From Citromicrobium sp. UBA3494 (GTDB taxonomy: Bacteria; Pseudomonadota; Alphaproteobacteria; Sphingomonadales; Sphingomonadaceae): 64,000 nt of DNA. A model generated the notes under the pieces. It was not told where the DNA came from, ran no database searches, and saw nothing but the letters and a program-made list of their open reading frames with translations. The position numbers and the translations under genes were made by a program. This document shows positions 27,936-36,088 of this stretch, piece by piece. Within the stretch, counting starts at the first letter, position 1; every line of letters starts with the position of its first letter. The stretch is from contig DFQH01000001.1 in NCBI GenBank assembly GCA_002377695.1, positions 508,093 to 572,092 of the forward strand, read 5' to 3'.

Positions 27936-27978
27936 GCGACACCTGCCCCTGCCCCCTGCGCCAAGGGGACGCACAAGA

Positions 27979-28010
27979 AAGGGGCGCGGCCCGCGAAGGC
28001 CACGCCCCTT
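27979..28010. terminator. bidirectional terminator
   Basis: Stem AAGGGGCG-C-GGCC against GGCC-A-CGCCCCTT (one mismatch). On the plus strand it is followed by AATTTT and on the minus strand by TTCTT. It lies between the convergent IalB-like and outer-membrane protein genes and can serve both. Confidence 0.75.
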
Positions 28011-28034
28011 AATTTTCGTCGGTCCTGAGGCTGC

Positions 28035-28706
28035 TTAGAAGCGCATGCCGAGGCCAACCGTCACCTGATGGCGATCAGTATCGACGTCGAAGCGGTCGCT
28101 GTTGGGTAGCGTGCCGCCGAAGTCGACTTCCGCCTCGGAATAGTTCGAATAGTTGTATTCGATGTTGGTGAAGAGGTTATTGCCGAAGGCATACTCGAGC
28201 CCGCCGCCCACGCGGTAGCCGTCGAGGTCGTAATCGGTGTCGAACTCGGTCGTACCGTCATTGCTGCGCACGTTGAGCTTGGCGTTCGTGTAGCCGCCCT
28301 TGGCGTAGAACATCATGTCTTCGCTCGACTTCACGCCGATACGGGCACCCAGGAACAGGTCGCGTCCGGCAGAGACGTTGCCGAAGCCGAAGCCTTCGAA
28401 ATCGCCATCGTCGAAGTCGGTATCGGCGGTCGAACCGGAAATACCGGCTTCGGGGCCGATCACGACACTGCCAAGATCGACATCGTAGCCCACGGTGGCA
28501 CCATACAGGAAGCCTTCGGCGGACTGGTCGTTGTTGTCCTCGTTCAGGTCGTCGTCCACGCTGCTGCCGGCGCGGATCTGATCGTAACCAGCATTGCCCT
28601 GGATGCGCAGGCCGGTGAAGGGCGAATCTTCCTCAACCTGAGCGGCGGCGGGGGTGGCCAGCGCTGCGAGCGAACCCGTGGCGAGTAGTGCAATAAGAGT
28701 TTTCAT
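28035..28706 (-). CDS. outer-membrane beta-barrel protein (small porin-like)
   Basis: 223 residues from ATG 28706, with GAAGGAAG upstream. Signal peptide MKTLIALLATGSLAALATPA cleaved after AAAQ. The mature part is Gly/Asp/Asn-rich with alternating strands (YGATVGYDVDLGSVVIGPEA, DLFLGARIGVKSSEDMMFYA, RVGGGLEYAFGNNLFTNIEY) and ends in HQVTVGLGMRF, the aromatic-terminal signature used for outer-membrane insertion. Likely an eight-strand barrel of the OmpA/Omp25 porin-family type. No OmpA-like peptidoglycan-binding domain. Confidence 0.88.
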   Translation of the reverse strand: MKTLIALLATGSLAALATPAAAQVEEDSPFTGLRIQGNAGYDQIRAGSSVDDDLNEDNNDQSAEGFLYGATVGYDVDLGSVVIGPEAGISGSTADTDFDDGDFEGFGFGNVSAGRDLFLGARIGVKSSEDMMFYAKGGYTNAKLNVRSNDGTTEFDTDYDLDGYRVGGGLEYAFGNNLFTNIEYNYSNYSEAEVDFGGTLPNSDRFDVDTDRHQVTVGLGMRF

Positions 28707-29025
28707 AGGGGGAACTTCCTTCTTCAATTCCATGCCGTCTGCGATGCGGCATGCGGATAAGGAATGAGCCGCATCGGGCGAAGTTTCATGAATGTGACAC
28801 AACAAGGATGTGTTGCATTCCAGTAACATTCTTGCGCCGAGCCGATGTCTGGCTGCGACCAAACGGCGGAACGTCATCGCGCAGCGGCAGGGGTCGGGGA
28901 ACCCGATGGCTTGCACCCAGCGCGACCCCATCGACCGCAAGCCCAAAACACTCATCCGTTGGTCTTGGAACACTGGCGTTCGCCACCCGCTCGTTCGGCA
29001 GAGGCTGATCAAAAGGAGGATGCCC
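28707..29025. other. intergenic region between divergent genes, no gene seen
   Basis: 319 bases between the outer-membrane protein start and the GTG of the next gene. The left part is the minus-strand leader of the porin-like gene. The right part contains only the AAAAGGAGG ribosome site (29011-29019). No RNA gene, repeat or convincing promoter was found by eye; plus-strand frames here have no protein-like sequence. Confidence 0.5.
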
Positions 29026-29562
29026 GTGGCCGAGATACCCGTCGAAAAGAAGAACAACCTGACCTGGCTTTGGATTGTGTTGGCCATCATCGTGGCTGCG
29101 CTGCTGCTCTGGTGGCTGCTGGGCGATGACGATGGCGATACCGAGCAGATCGCCGGTGACACCGTGGCGATCGAACAGAGCGCCGATACCACGACCACCG
29201 AAGATGCCGGCGAAATGACGATTGCCGCCATCGTCGCCGACCCCGAAGCGTATTATGGCCAGGAAGGCTTCACCGGCACCGTCAACGTCGGCGGCCCGCT
29301 GACCGACCGCGGCTTCTGGATCGAACACGATGGCGCACGGATGTTCGCCCTCATCATCGACCAGCCGGTGGAACGCCCGAAGGATATCAATCCGGGCGCG
29401 ACGCTTCGCATCGAGGGCGGCACCATCCGCAACGCTTCCGAAATCTCGGCCGAGGGGATCGAAGGCGATGCGCTCGACCAGGATACGATGGACGCGATTG
29501 CTGACCAGCAAGCCGTCCTGCTGGTCGACGAAGCCAGCATCACCATCGAAGAAGAAGCCTGA
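29026..29562 (+). CDS. single-pass membrane protein with OB-fold-like periplasmic domain
   Basis: 178 residues if started at GTG 29026: the AAAAGGAGG site ends six bases before it, while the ATG at 29020 directly touches the site, so GTG is preferred. One membrane helix (LTWLWIVLAIIVAALLLWWL) follows a short charged N-terminus, then an acidic Asp/Thr-rich linker and a folded domain (AAIVADPEAYYGQEGFTGTV, then DRGFWIEHDGARMFALIID) that resembles OB-fold domains of the YdeI/BOF or YgiW type in layout. Unknown function. A PRC-barrel gene follows at 27 bases, probably same operon. Confidence 0.7.
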   Translation: MAEIPVEKKNNLTWLWIVLAIIVAALLLWWLLGDDDGDTEQIAGDTVAIEQSADTTTTEDAGEMTIAAIVADPEAYYGQEGFTGTVNVGGPLTDRGFWIEHDGARMFALIIDQPVERPKDINPGATLRIEGGTIRNASEISAEGIEGDALDQDTMDAIADQQAVLLVDEASITIEEEA

Positions 29563-29589
29563 ACAAGCGCGATACGCGGAGAAATTCCC

Positions 29590-29907
29590 ATGAGGACCAA
29601 ATACGAAGACCTTCGTGAGCTGGACGACTACCAGCTCGAGAACAGCGAACAGGACCTGCGCGGTCACTCGCTCACAACGAGTGACGGGCTCCACCTCGGC
29701 ACCATCAAACGCATGCTGGTCGATCCCGACCGCGATCACGTCGCCGGGCTGGTGCTGGAAGACGACCGGATCGTACCGGTCTCCGAGATCGAGATACGTG
29801 ACGGCAATGCCGTGATCGATCCCGTCGACGCCGACGGGTTCGAACTGGCCCCGTCCCGCCCACGAAACGTCCCGCGTGGCAGAGTATCGGTCAGGCGTCC
29901 CGCCTGA
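29590..29907 (+). CDS. PRC-barrel domain protein
   Basis: 105 residues. The core (LRGHSLTTSDGLHLGTIKRM, then VAGLVLEDDRIVPVSEIEI) is a PRC-barrel fold like that of the photosynthetic reaction-centre H subunit and RimM; stand-alone PRC-barrel proteins in alphaproteobacteria are often stress-related, but no role can be shown here. Basic proline-rich tail. Followed by an intrinsic terminator. Confidence 0.85.
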   Translation: MRTKYEDLRELDDYQLENSEQDLRGHSLTTSDGLHLGTIKRMLVDPDRDHVAGLVLEDDRIVPVSEIEIRDGNAVIDPVDADGFELAPSRPRNVPRGRVSVRRPA

Positions 29908-29926
29908 CCCCGAAATAACAAAAGCG

Positions 29927-29972
29927 AACGGGCGGTCTCGCTCCCCTACCGGAAGAAGAGCCGCCCGTTTTC
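29927..29972 (+). terminator. intrinsic terminator after PRC-barrel gene
   Basis: Arms AACGGGCGG (29927-29935) and CCGCCCGTT (29961-29969) with a 25-base loop and TTTT after the stem. Confidence 0.75.
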
Positions 29973-30050
29973 TATGCGCGCGGTAGTTTGGGCGCGGCGC
30001 AATCCACGAGTTGGAAAATCCGCGCCGAAGGTCTATATGCCCGGCCTCTC

Positions 30051-31304
30051 ATGGCCAATACCGACCTCATGCCCTCGCCCGGACCGATCGATCCGGTGCC
30101 GACCCCGCGCGACATCACGCCGCGGGCGGACGGGCGCGTGGACCTGATCGGCCTGCCCAAGGCCCGTATCCGCGAGCTGTTCGAGACGGCCGGTCTCGAT
30201 GCAAAAGCGGCCAAGCTTCGCTCCAAGCAGGTGTTCCACTGGCTCTACCATCGCGGCGTAACCGAATTCGACGCGATGACCGATATCGCCAAGACGATGC
30301 GCCCCTGGCTCGCCGAACGCTTCGTGATCGGGCGCCCCGAAGTGGTCGAAGCGCACCACTCGACCGATGGCACCCGCAAGTGGGTGCTGCGCACCGCCGA
30401 CGGCAATGATTTCGAGATGGTGTTCATCCCCGACGCGGATCGGGGCACACTGTGCATCTCCAGTCAGGTCGGCTGCACGCTGAACTGTCGCTTCTGCCAC
30501 ACCGGCACGATGCGGCTGGTGCGCAACCTGACTCCAGGCGAGATCGTGGGCCAGGTGATGCTGGCGCGCGACAGCCTTGGCGAATGGCCCAAGGGATCGA
30601 TGGCCGGGCTGGATGAGGTCGAGGACAGTTCCGAATACACCTCGGACGGACGCCTGCTGACCAATATCGTGCTGATGGGCATGGGCGAGCCGCTGTATAA
30701 TTTCGACAATGTTCGCGACGCCATGAAGCTGGTGATGGATGGCGACGGGCTTGCGCTGTCGAAGCGCCGCATCACGCTCTCGACCAGCGGCGTGGTGCCG
30801 ATGATGGAACGCTGCGGCGAAGAGATCGGCGTCAATCTGGCGGTCTCGCTCCACGCCGTGCGCAAGGATGTGCGCGACGAAATCGTACCGCTGAACAGGA
30901 AGTACGGGATCGAGGAACTGCTGCAGGCCTGCGCCGATTATCCAGGCGCCAGCAACGCGCGGCGGATCACATTCGAGTACATCATGCTCAAGGACAAGAA
31001 CGACAGCGACGAGGATGCCCGCGAACTCGTCCGCCTGCTGAAGAAGTACGATCTGCCCGCGAAGGTTAACCTCATCCCGTTCAACCCCTGGCCCGGCAGC
31101 GACTACGAAACCTCCCTTCCCGAGCGCATCCGTGCCTTCTCCGACATCGTGTTCGAAGGCGGGATCAGCGCGCCTGTTCGCACCCCGCGCGGGCGCGATA
31201 TCGGCGCAGCTTGCGGTCAGCTGAAGACCGCCGCCGAGAAGAAGTCCCGCGCGCAGCGCGATCGGGAAGCGGCGGAAGCGGCCGCAACAGTCGACGCCGC
31301 GTGA
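30051..31304 (+). CDS. rlmN: 23S rRNA (adenine-2503-C2) methyltransferase RlmN
   Basis: 417 residues from ATG 30051. Radical-SAM enzyme methylating A2503 of 23S rRNA and A37 of some tRNAs. N-terminal helical RNA-binding part ([14 protein letters not shown]), the [4Fe-4S] motif [18 protein letters not shown] as SAM loop, [28 protein letters not shown], and the conserved late cysteine of the active pair in GAACGQL. Basic Ala-rich C-terminal tail. The next gene begins directly after its stop. Confidence 0.96.
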   Translation: MANTDLMPSPGPIDPVPTPRDITPRADGRVDLIGLPKARIRELFETAGLDAKAAKLRSKQVFHWLYHRGVTEFDAMTDIAKTMRPWLAERFVIGRPEVVEAHHSTDGTRKWVLRTADGNDFEMVFIPDADRGTLCISSQVGCTLNCRFCHTGTMRLVRNLTPGEIVGQVMLARDSLGEWPKGSMAGLDEVEDSSEYTSDGRLLTNIVLMGMGEPLYNFDNVRDAMKLVMDGDGLALSKRRITLSTSGVVPMMERCGEEIGVNLAVSLHAVRKDVRDEIVPLNRKYGIEELLQACADYPGASNARRITFEYIMLKDKNDSDEDARELVRLLKKYDLPAKVNLIPFNPWPGSDYETSLPERIRAFSDIVFEGGISAPVRTPRGRDIGAACGQLKTAAEKKSRAQRDREAAEAAATVDAA

Positions 31305-31306
31305 CC

Positions 31307-31948
31307 ATGCTGGTCGAAGCGATCTGCGCCGGACGCGCAGCCTCGCTTCCGGACGGCAAACGCAGCGCCATCGCCAAATCGCCCCTCGAAGGCCCGGTCG
31401 AAATCGGGCTGCGCGGCGTTGCGGGTGACGAGCAGGTCGATCGCCGGCACCACGGCTTCCCCGCCATGGCCGTCCATCTCTACCCTGCCGGCCACTATGT
31501 CTGGCTGCGCGATCAATTCGGCGAACTCCCCACGTTGAGCGGGCCCGGAAGCATGGGAGAGAACCTGTTCGTTCACGGGATCGACGAAGCCACGACCTGC
31601 ATAGGCGACCGATACGGCCTGGGCACGGCCGTCATCGAAGTCTCCCAGCCGCGCCAGCCCTGCGCCACGATCGAGCGCCACTTGGGCTGCAAGGGCGTGG
31701 TGAAGGCCATCGTCGGATGCGGGCGCTGCGGCATCTTCTTGCGGGTCGTGGAACCCGGAATCGCCGAAGCGGGCGACACGCTGGAGCCGGTGGAGAGAGG
31801 CGCGCTCGACTGGCCCGTGAGGCGTGCGTTTCATCTCGTCTACGGCGGTGGCAAGCCGGATCGTCGCGAGCTCGAAGAGCTCGCAGCCCTCCCCCGTGTA
31901 TCGGATCGGCTGATCCACGACATTCGCCGCAAACATCCCGCTGCATGA
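31307..31948 (+). CDS. MOSC-domain protein (YiiM-like)
   Basis: 213 residues from ATG 31307, two bases after the rlmN stop (GTG 31301 overlapping that stop is an alternative). MOSC beta-barrel with the expected blocks: GEQVDRRHHGF-like DEQVDRRHHGFPAMAVHLYP, GSMGENLFVHGI and the conserved cysteine in SQPRQPCATIERHLG. Such proteins are predicted to carry sulfur or molybdenum cofactor chemistry and can reduce N-hydroxylated compounds. Co-transcription with rlmN is likely from spacing; a functional link is not known. Confidence 0.85.
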   Translation: MLVEAICAGRAASLPDGKRSAIAKSPLEGPVEIGLRGVAGDEQVDRRHHGFPAMAVHLYPAGHYVWLRDQFGELPTLSGPGSMGENLFVHGIDEATTCIGDRYGLGTAVIEVSQPRQPCATIERHLGCKGVVKAIVGCGRCGIFLRVVEPGIAEAGDTLEPVERGALDWPVRRAFHLVYGGGKPDRRELEELAALPRVSDRLIHDIRRKHPAA

Positions 31949-31994
31949 AAGCAAAATCCTCTCGCGCTATCGGCACAGGCCTGGCCTTGCGCAT

Positions 31995-32037
31995 GCTAGC
32001 AGTCGGTACCGGCCGTTCGTTTCTCGGCCGACTGTAG
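31995..32037. other. long imperfect hairpin downstream of the MOSC gene
   Basis: Arms GCTAGCAGTCGG (31995-32006) and CCGACTGTAGC (32027-32037), pairing except one bulged base, with an inner CGGCCG pair. No T-run. It lies in a 199-base gap that otherwise shows no gene. Confidence 0.4.
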
Positions 32038-32147
32038 CCGTGTGACGAAACCAGGCGGGATGCGGCATGCCTGACGAAGCACGGGTTACGCGCGGCTCTC
32101 GCGGACACCCGCGCGCGGGATCGGCAAATGCCGGGCGGACCCCAGCT

Positions 32148-33377
32148 TTAGCTCCCCCCGGTTGTCCACAGGAGTACCTGCCCGACGATCGTCAGCACGC
32201 ACAGAACCAGGCCTATGAGAGGAACGGACACCCACAAATGGGGCACATCCTCTGGCTGCGTCTTTCGTTTCAAACGCCACAGCGCGGCGTTGACCATCGC
32301 GAACACCATCAGGATCACAAGGCTGGTTCCACTCGCCAGTGTGCCCAACGGCACGAACAGCGCCAGGATCAGGACGACCGCCAGCACGGCCAACGTTGCG
32401 AAAACGGGCGTGTTGGTCGTATCGCTAACCTCGCCTGCCTTTCCCGGTACGCCGCCACGGCCATCACGCCCGAGATCCATCAACAAGCGGCTTGCAGCAA
32501 CAATCTGTGTCAGCGCGCCGTTGACGATCACCAGCAGGCTGGCGAGCGCCAGCGGCAGGGCCGGAAATTCGCCGCCTCGCGTCGCTGCGTACACAAGCGG
32601 GGCATCGGCCTGCGCGATACCGTCTATATCGCTGAGGCCCCCTAACGCTGTTGCGATCAGCAGGTAGAAGGCGAGCACGATCAGGATCGTGACGACGATC
32701 CCGCGCGGCAGATTGCGCTTGGGGCGCTTCAACTCTTCCGCCGTCTGCGCCATGTCGCCAAATCCGATGAAGCTGTAGATGGCGAGGAAGGCGCCAGCCA
32801 GTATGCCCGTGAAGCCGGTGGAGCCAGCCCCCTCCCACACGCTCCCGTCTCTCAACAGACCGGGCCAGGCGAGCAGCCCGTCACGCGCCAGCCACAAGAT
32901 GGCCAGCAGAGTAACAAGGCCGAGAGCGGTGGTCGCGGTCATGAACCAGGCGGCCTGCTTCATACCCGCGACGGATACGAAACCCACCACCGCCAGCAGG
33001 CCGATCGTTGCCATCCAGCCCGGCAGGGCGACGAAGCTTGAAAGGTAACTGACGAAGCCGGTGGTGATCGTGGCGCCGGAGACGATATTCGCGGCAATCA
33101 GCAGCCAGCCGACGATGGCGGGAAGCGCGGCCCTGTCGCCAAAACCCGCTTCGACATAGTCGATCGCGCCCGCAGCCGTGGGCACGCGTGCGCCGATCTC
33201 TGCGAAGGACAGGGCCGTGAACACGGCGACCAGCCCGGCAAGCGCATAGGCCAGCGGTGCTGCGGGCCCGGCCTCCCCCATGACCTCGCCGATAACGACG
33301 AAAATCCCTGCGCCCAGGATCGTGCCGGTGCCATAAAATATGAGGCCGCCAAGGCCCATGTCGCGCTTGAGTGTCAT
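32148..33377 (-). CDS. amino-acid permease (APC superfamily)
   Basis: 409 residues from ATG 33377, which has AAGGGGG upstream. Twelve hydrophobic segments; the first carries the APC signature GLIFYGTGTILGAGIFVVIG and helix 3 the ALSFAEIGARVPTAAGAIDY block. A cytoplasmic loop AQTAEELKRPKRNLPRGIV is typical. Transports an amino acid or amine with H+; substrate not predictable. Slightly short for the superfamily (usually 430-500), lacking a C-terminal extension. Confidence 0.88.
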   Translation of the reverse strand: MTLKRDMGLGGLIFYGTGTILGAGIFVVIGEVMGEAGPAAPLAYALAGLVAVFTALSFAEIGARVPTAAGAIDYVEAGFGDRAALPAIVGWLLIAANIVSGATITTGFVSYLSSFVALPGWMATIGLLAVVGFVSVAGMKQAAWFMTATTALGLVTLLAILWLARDGLLAWPGLLRDGSVWEGAGSTGFTGILAGAFLAIYSFIGFGDMAQTAEELKRPKRNLPRGIVVTILIVLAFYLLIATALGGLSDIDGIAQADAPLVYAATRGGEFPALPLALASLLVIVNGALTQIVAASRLLMDLGRDGRGGVPGKAGEVSDTTNTPVFATLAVLAVVLILALFVPLGTLASGTSLVILMVFAMVNAALWRLKRKTQPEDVPHLWVSVPLIGLVLCVLTIVGQVLLWTTGGS

Positions 33378-33467
33378 GCCGCCCCCTTGCGCATTCGAAC
33401 CGGTGCCACCCGGCTCCGTTCCGAGATTGGCCTTTATTCGAGCCCCGGGCTGTGGTCTTGTCGTGCC

Positions 33468-34229
33468 ATGACCAGGCCAGCCGTTCTCGTCACCGGAGGC
33501 GCCCAGAGGCTTGGCGCAGCATTCTCTCGCGCCTTTGCCGCGGACGGGTGGCACGTGGTGATCCATTATCGCTCGTCAGGCGAAGAAGCGGCGGCGCTTG
33601 CGGCGGAACTGCCCTCCGCGCAAATCATGCAGGCCGATCTGGCGCAAAACGGCGCCGCCGATGCGCTCGCGCGCGATCTGGCGGCTCAGCTGGACGACTG
33701 GCGCGCGCTGATCAATTCCGCGGCGGTCTTCCAGCCCGACGATGTGGCCGCGCTCGACCCGGGAATCTTCGACCAGGCCATGCAGGTCAACGCGCGTGCG
33801 CCCGCCATGCTCGCCCAGAGCTATCTCGCGCATGCAACCGCGCGCGGGGGGCGCCGCGTGATCCAGATCACCGATCAGAAGCTCGCCAATCCCAACCCCG
33901 ATTTCTTCAGCTACACGATGAGCAAGCACGCGCTCGACGCGACCATCCGCATGCTCGCAATGGGGGCGGCCCAGCCGGACGACCGGATCTACGGCCTTGC
34001 GCCGGGTGCGATTCTCCCCAGCCACGATCAGAGCGAGGAGGAAGCGGAACGATCGCATCTGCTCAACCTGCGCCGCCGCAGGACCTCCCCGCGGGACGTC
34101 GCGGAGGCGGCGGTCTTCCTCGCCAGCGGCGATCTGGCGAACGGGGAAACGCTGTTCGTCGATAGCGGGCAGCACCTGCTCAGCCAGCCGCGTGATGTGA
34201 TCTATCTGGAACGGGACGCCACAAGATGA
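33468..34229 (+). CDS. SDR-family oxidoreductase, pteridine reductase / FolM-like
   Basis: 253 residues from ATG 33468. Rossmann fold with cofactor loop TGGAQRLGAAFSRAF and HYRSS, an NADPH-type arrangement; NSAAVFQPDD; catalytic Tyr-x3-Lys in SYTMSKHALD; GLAPGAILPS and SGDLANGETLFVDSGQH at the end. The HYRSS block and overall pattern are close to pteridine reductase and FolM (dihydromonapterin reductase), so a pterin substrate is a reasonable inference. Its stop overlaps the start of the cytochrome b gene by four bases. Confidence 0.8.
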   Translation: MTRPAVLVTGGAQRLGAAFSRAFAADGWHVVIHYRSSGEEAAALAAELPSAQIMQADLAQNGAADALARDLAAQLDDWRALINSAAVFQPDDVAALDPGIFDQAMQVNARAPAMLAQSYLAHATARGGRRVIQITDQKLANPNPDFFSYTMSKHALDATIRMLAMGAAQPDDRIYGLAPGAILPSHDQSEEEAERSHLLNLRRRRTSPRDVAEAAVFLASGDLANGETLFVDSGQHLLSQPRDVIYLERDATR

Positions 34230-34954
34230 CTCGCGATAGAGAGCGTAATCGACATGCTGCCCCGACCCGCGTCTGGCACTGGATCAACCTGCTCGCGATC
34301 ATTGTGCTGTTCATGAGCGGACTGAATATCTCCAACGCCCACCCCTACCTTTACTGGGGCGAATGGGGCTTCGCGCCGGAACAGGCCTGGCTGGAGGTGC
34401 CGCGCTTCCCCGGCTGGATGACCATCCCCGGGTTCTACAGCCTCGCGAAGGCGCGCGACTGGCACCTGCTGATGGCGTTTCCCTTCGCCTTCGGGTTGCT
34501 GGGCATGTGGATCGCCATGCTGTGGAACGGCCACTTCGGCCGCGATCTGATGACTGGCAAGCGGGAGTGGCGCTGGCAGGCTATCCGCAGGGACATCGGC
34601 CAGCACCTGCGGCTCGATTTCACCCACTCGGACGGCAAATACAACTTCCTGCAGAAGCTGGCCTACGGCCTCGTGCTGGGCGTGCTGCTGCCCGGCATGG
34701 TCCTGACCGGAATGGCCATCAGCCCCGGCATGGATGCTGCCTGTCCCTGGCTGCTGGACATCTTCGGCGGACGCCAGAGCGCAAGGTCGATCCACTTCCT
34801 TTTCGCATGGGGGCTGTTCGGCTTCTTCGTTATCCATGTCGCGCTGGTCCTGCTGACCGGGCCGATCGGCCACCTGCGGTCCATGACGCTGGGCGGCGAT
34901 CACGAGCCGGCCAATCCGCCCTTCGCAAAGACCGATACTGGAGACGCGACATGA
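34226..34954 (+). CDS. cytochrome b561-type membrane subunit
   Basis: 242 residues, four or five membrane helices. Candidate haem-ligand histidines at the starts or ends of helices: RVWHWINLLAIIVLF, DWHLLMAFPFAFGLL, RSIHFLFAWGLFGFFVIHVA. Matches the cytochrome-b/b6 or Ni/Fe-hydrogenase b-type subunit family, which passes quinol electrons to an exported partner. Overlaps the SDR stop upstream (ATGA) and the molybdopterin gene start downstream, so the three genes are translationally coupled. Confidence 0.85.
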   Translation: MTRDRERNRHAAPTRVWHWINLLAIIVLFMSGLNISNAHPYLYWGEWGFAPEQAWLEVPRFPGWMTIPGFYSLAKARDWHLLMAFPFAFGLLGMWIAMLWNGHFGRDLMTGKREWRWQAIRRDIGQHLRLDFTHSDGKYNFLQKLAYGLVLGVLLPGMVLTGMAISPGMDAACPWLLDIFGGRQSARSIHFLFAWGLFGFFVIHVALVLLTGPIGHLRSMTLGGDHEPANPPFAKTDTGDAT

Positions 34955-35703
34955 GCATCCTGATGAAACGTCGCGCCGTGCTGCTGGGTTCGGGCGCGCT
35001 GATGCTGGGGGCGTGCTCCAAAATCCAGCAGAGCGATGCCGGGCGCGGCCTGTTCGAAAGCGTGGACGACTGGCACAAGGGGCTCCAGCGCTTCGTGCGG
35101 GCGCGCGATGCGCTTGCCCGGGAATATGCGCCCGAAGACATCTCGCCCTTCTTTCGCGGCAATGGTTCCACCGATCCGCAGAACGATGGCTATCCTCAGC
35201 ACGCGGCCAACGGCTTTGCGGACTGGCGCTTTACCGTCACCGGCCTGGTAGAGCGCCCGCTTTCGCTCTCGCTCGACCAGATCATGCGCCTGCCCCAGCG
35301 AACCCAGATCACGCGGCACGACTGCGTGGAAGGGTGGAGCGCGATCGGCCAGTGGACCGGGCCGCAGCTGTCCACCTTCCTCGATCTCGCCCGCGTGCGC
35401 GAGGGCGCGAACTACATCGTGTTCCGCTGTGCGGACGATTACACGCAGGGCCGCTATTACGAGAGTATCGACATGATCGATGCCCTCCACCCGCAGACGA
35501 TCATCGCCCACCGGCTGAACGGGGAACCGCTGCCCATCCGCAATGGCGCCCCCTTGCGTGCCCGTGTCGAACGTCAGCTGGGCTACAAGCATGCCAAGTA
35601 TCTGACCGGTGTGGAAGCGGTCGCCAGCCTCGACGATATCGGTCTTGGCAAGGGGGGCTACTGGGAGGATTATGGTGGCTACCAATGGTACGCCGGCATG
35701 TGA
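34951..35703 (+). CDS. molybdopterin-dependent oxidoreductase (sulfite oxidase fold)
   Basis: 250 residues. N-terminus has MKRRAVLLGSGALMLGACSK: a double-Arg start and a lipobox-like LGAC, so export (Tat and/or lipoprotein) is likely. The Mo-ligand cysteine lies in ITRHDCVEGWSAIGQWTG; other blocks are VTGLVERPLSLSLDQIMRLP, FRCADDYTQGRYYESIDM and GAPLRARVERQLGYKHAKYL. Same fold as MsrP (YedY) and sulfite oxidase. The partner here is a b561-type cytochrome instead of MsrQ. Substrate unknown. Confidence 0.88.
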   Translation: MSILMKRRAVLLGSGALMLGACSKIQQSDAGRGLFESVDDWHKGLQRFVRARDALAREYAPEDISPFFRGNGSTDPQNDGYPQHAANGFADWRFTVTGLVERPLSLSLDQIMRLPQRTQITRHDCVEGWSAIGQWTGPQLSTFLDLARVREGANYIVFRCADDYTQGRYYESIDMIDALHPQTIIAHRLNGEPLPIRNGAPLRARVERQLGYKHAKYLTGVEAVASLDDIGLGKGGYWEDYGGYQWYAGM

Positions 35704-35770
35704 CCGCCTTGTCGGTGCGGCCCCCGGGCGATACGGGACCGCTGCATCAACCGGATAGGAAAGACCGGCC

Positions 35771-36037
35771 ATGGCCGATAGCTGGAACGACGAGGAAGTG
35801 CGTGTGCTGGTCGGCTGGACCGCTCAGGATTACGGCGCCAGCATGGTCCTGCGGCTGGAAACCGTCACCAACCTGCCCGAGAGCAAGGACGATGTGCTGA
35901 TATCCCGGATGGTGCTGAACAGGGACCAGGCGGTCCAGCTGGGCAACATGCTGTACGAGATGTCGGGCAAGCTGCCCCCGAAGCCCGGCAAGCCGCCGCT
36001 GCTGGACCGGATTCTTTCGGGAAAGAAATCGGGCTGA
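35771..36037 (+). CDS. small conserved hypothetical protein
   Basis: 88 residues, ATG 35771. A compact soluble domain (VRVLVGWTAQDYGASMVLRL, then ISRMVLNRDQAVQLGNMLYE) with a proline-rich basic tail. No known motif. Lies between the molybdoenzyme operon and cfa, same strand, 67 bases after the former. Confidence 0.7.
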   Translation: MADSWNDEEVRVLVGWTAQDYGASMVLRLETVTNLPESKDDVLISRMVLNRDQAVQLGNMLYEMSGKLPPKPGKPPLLDRILSGKKSG

Positions 36038-36088
36038 GTATCAACGGGGCGCAGAACCCCGAATTCGTGCCGGAGTAAAACGCGACCA

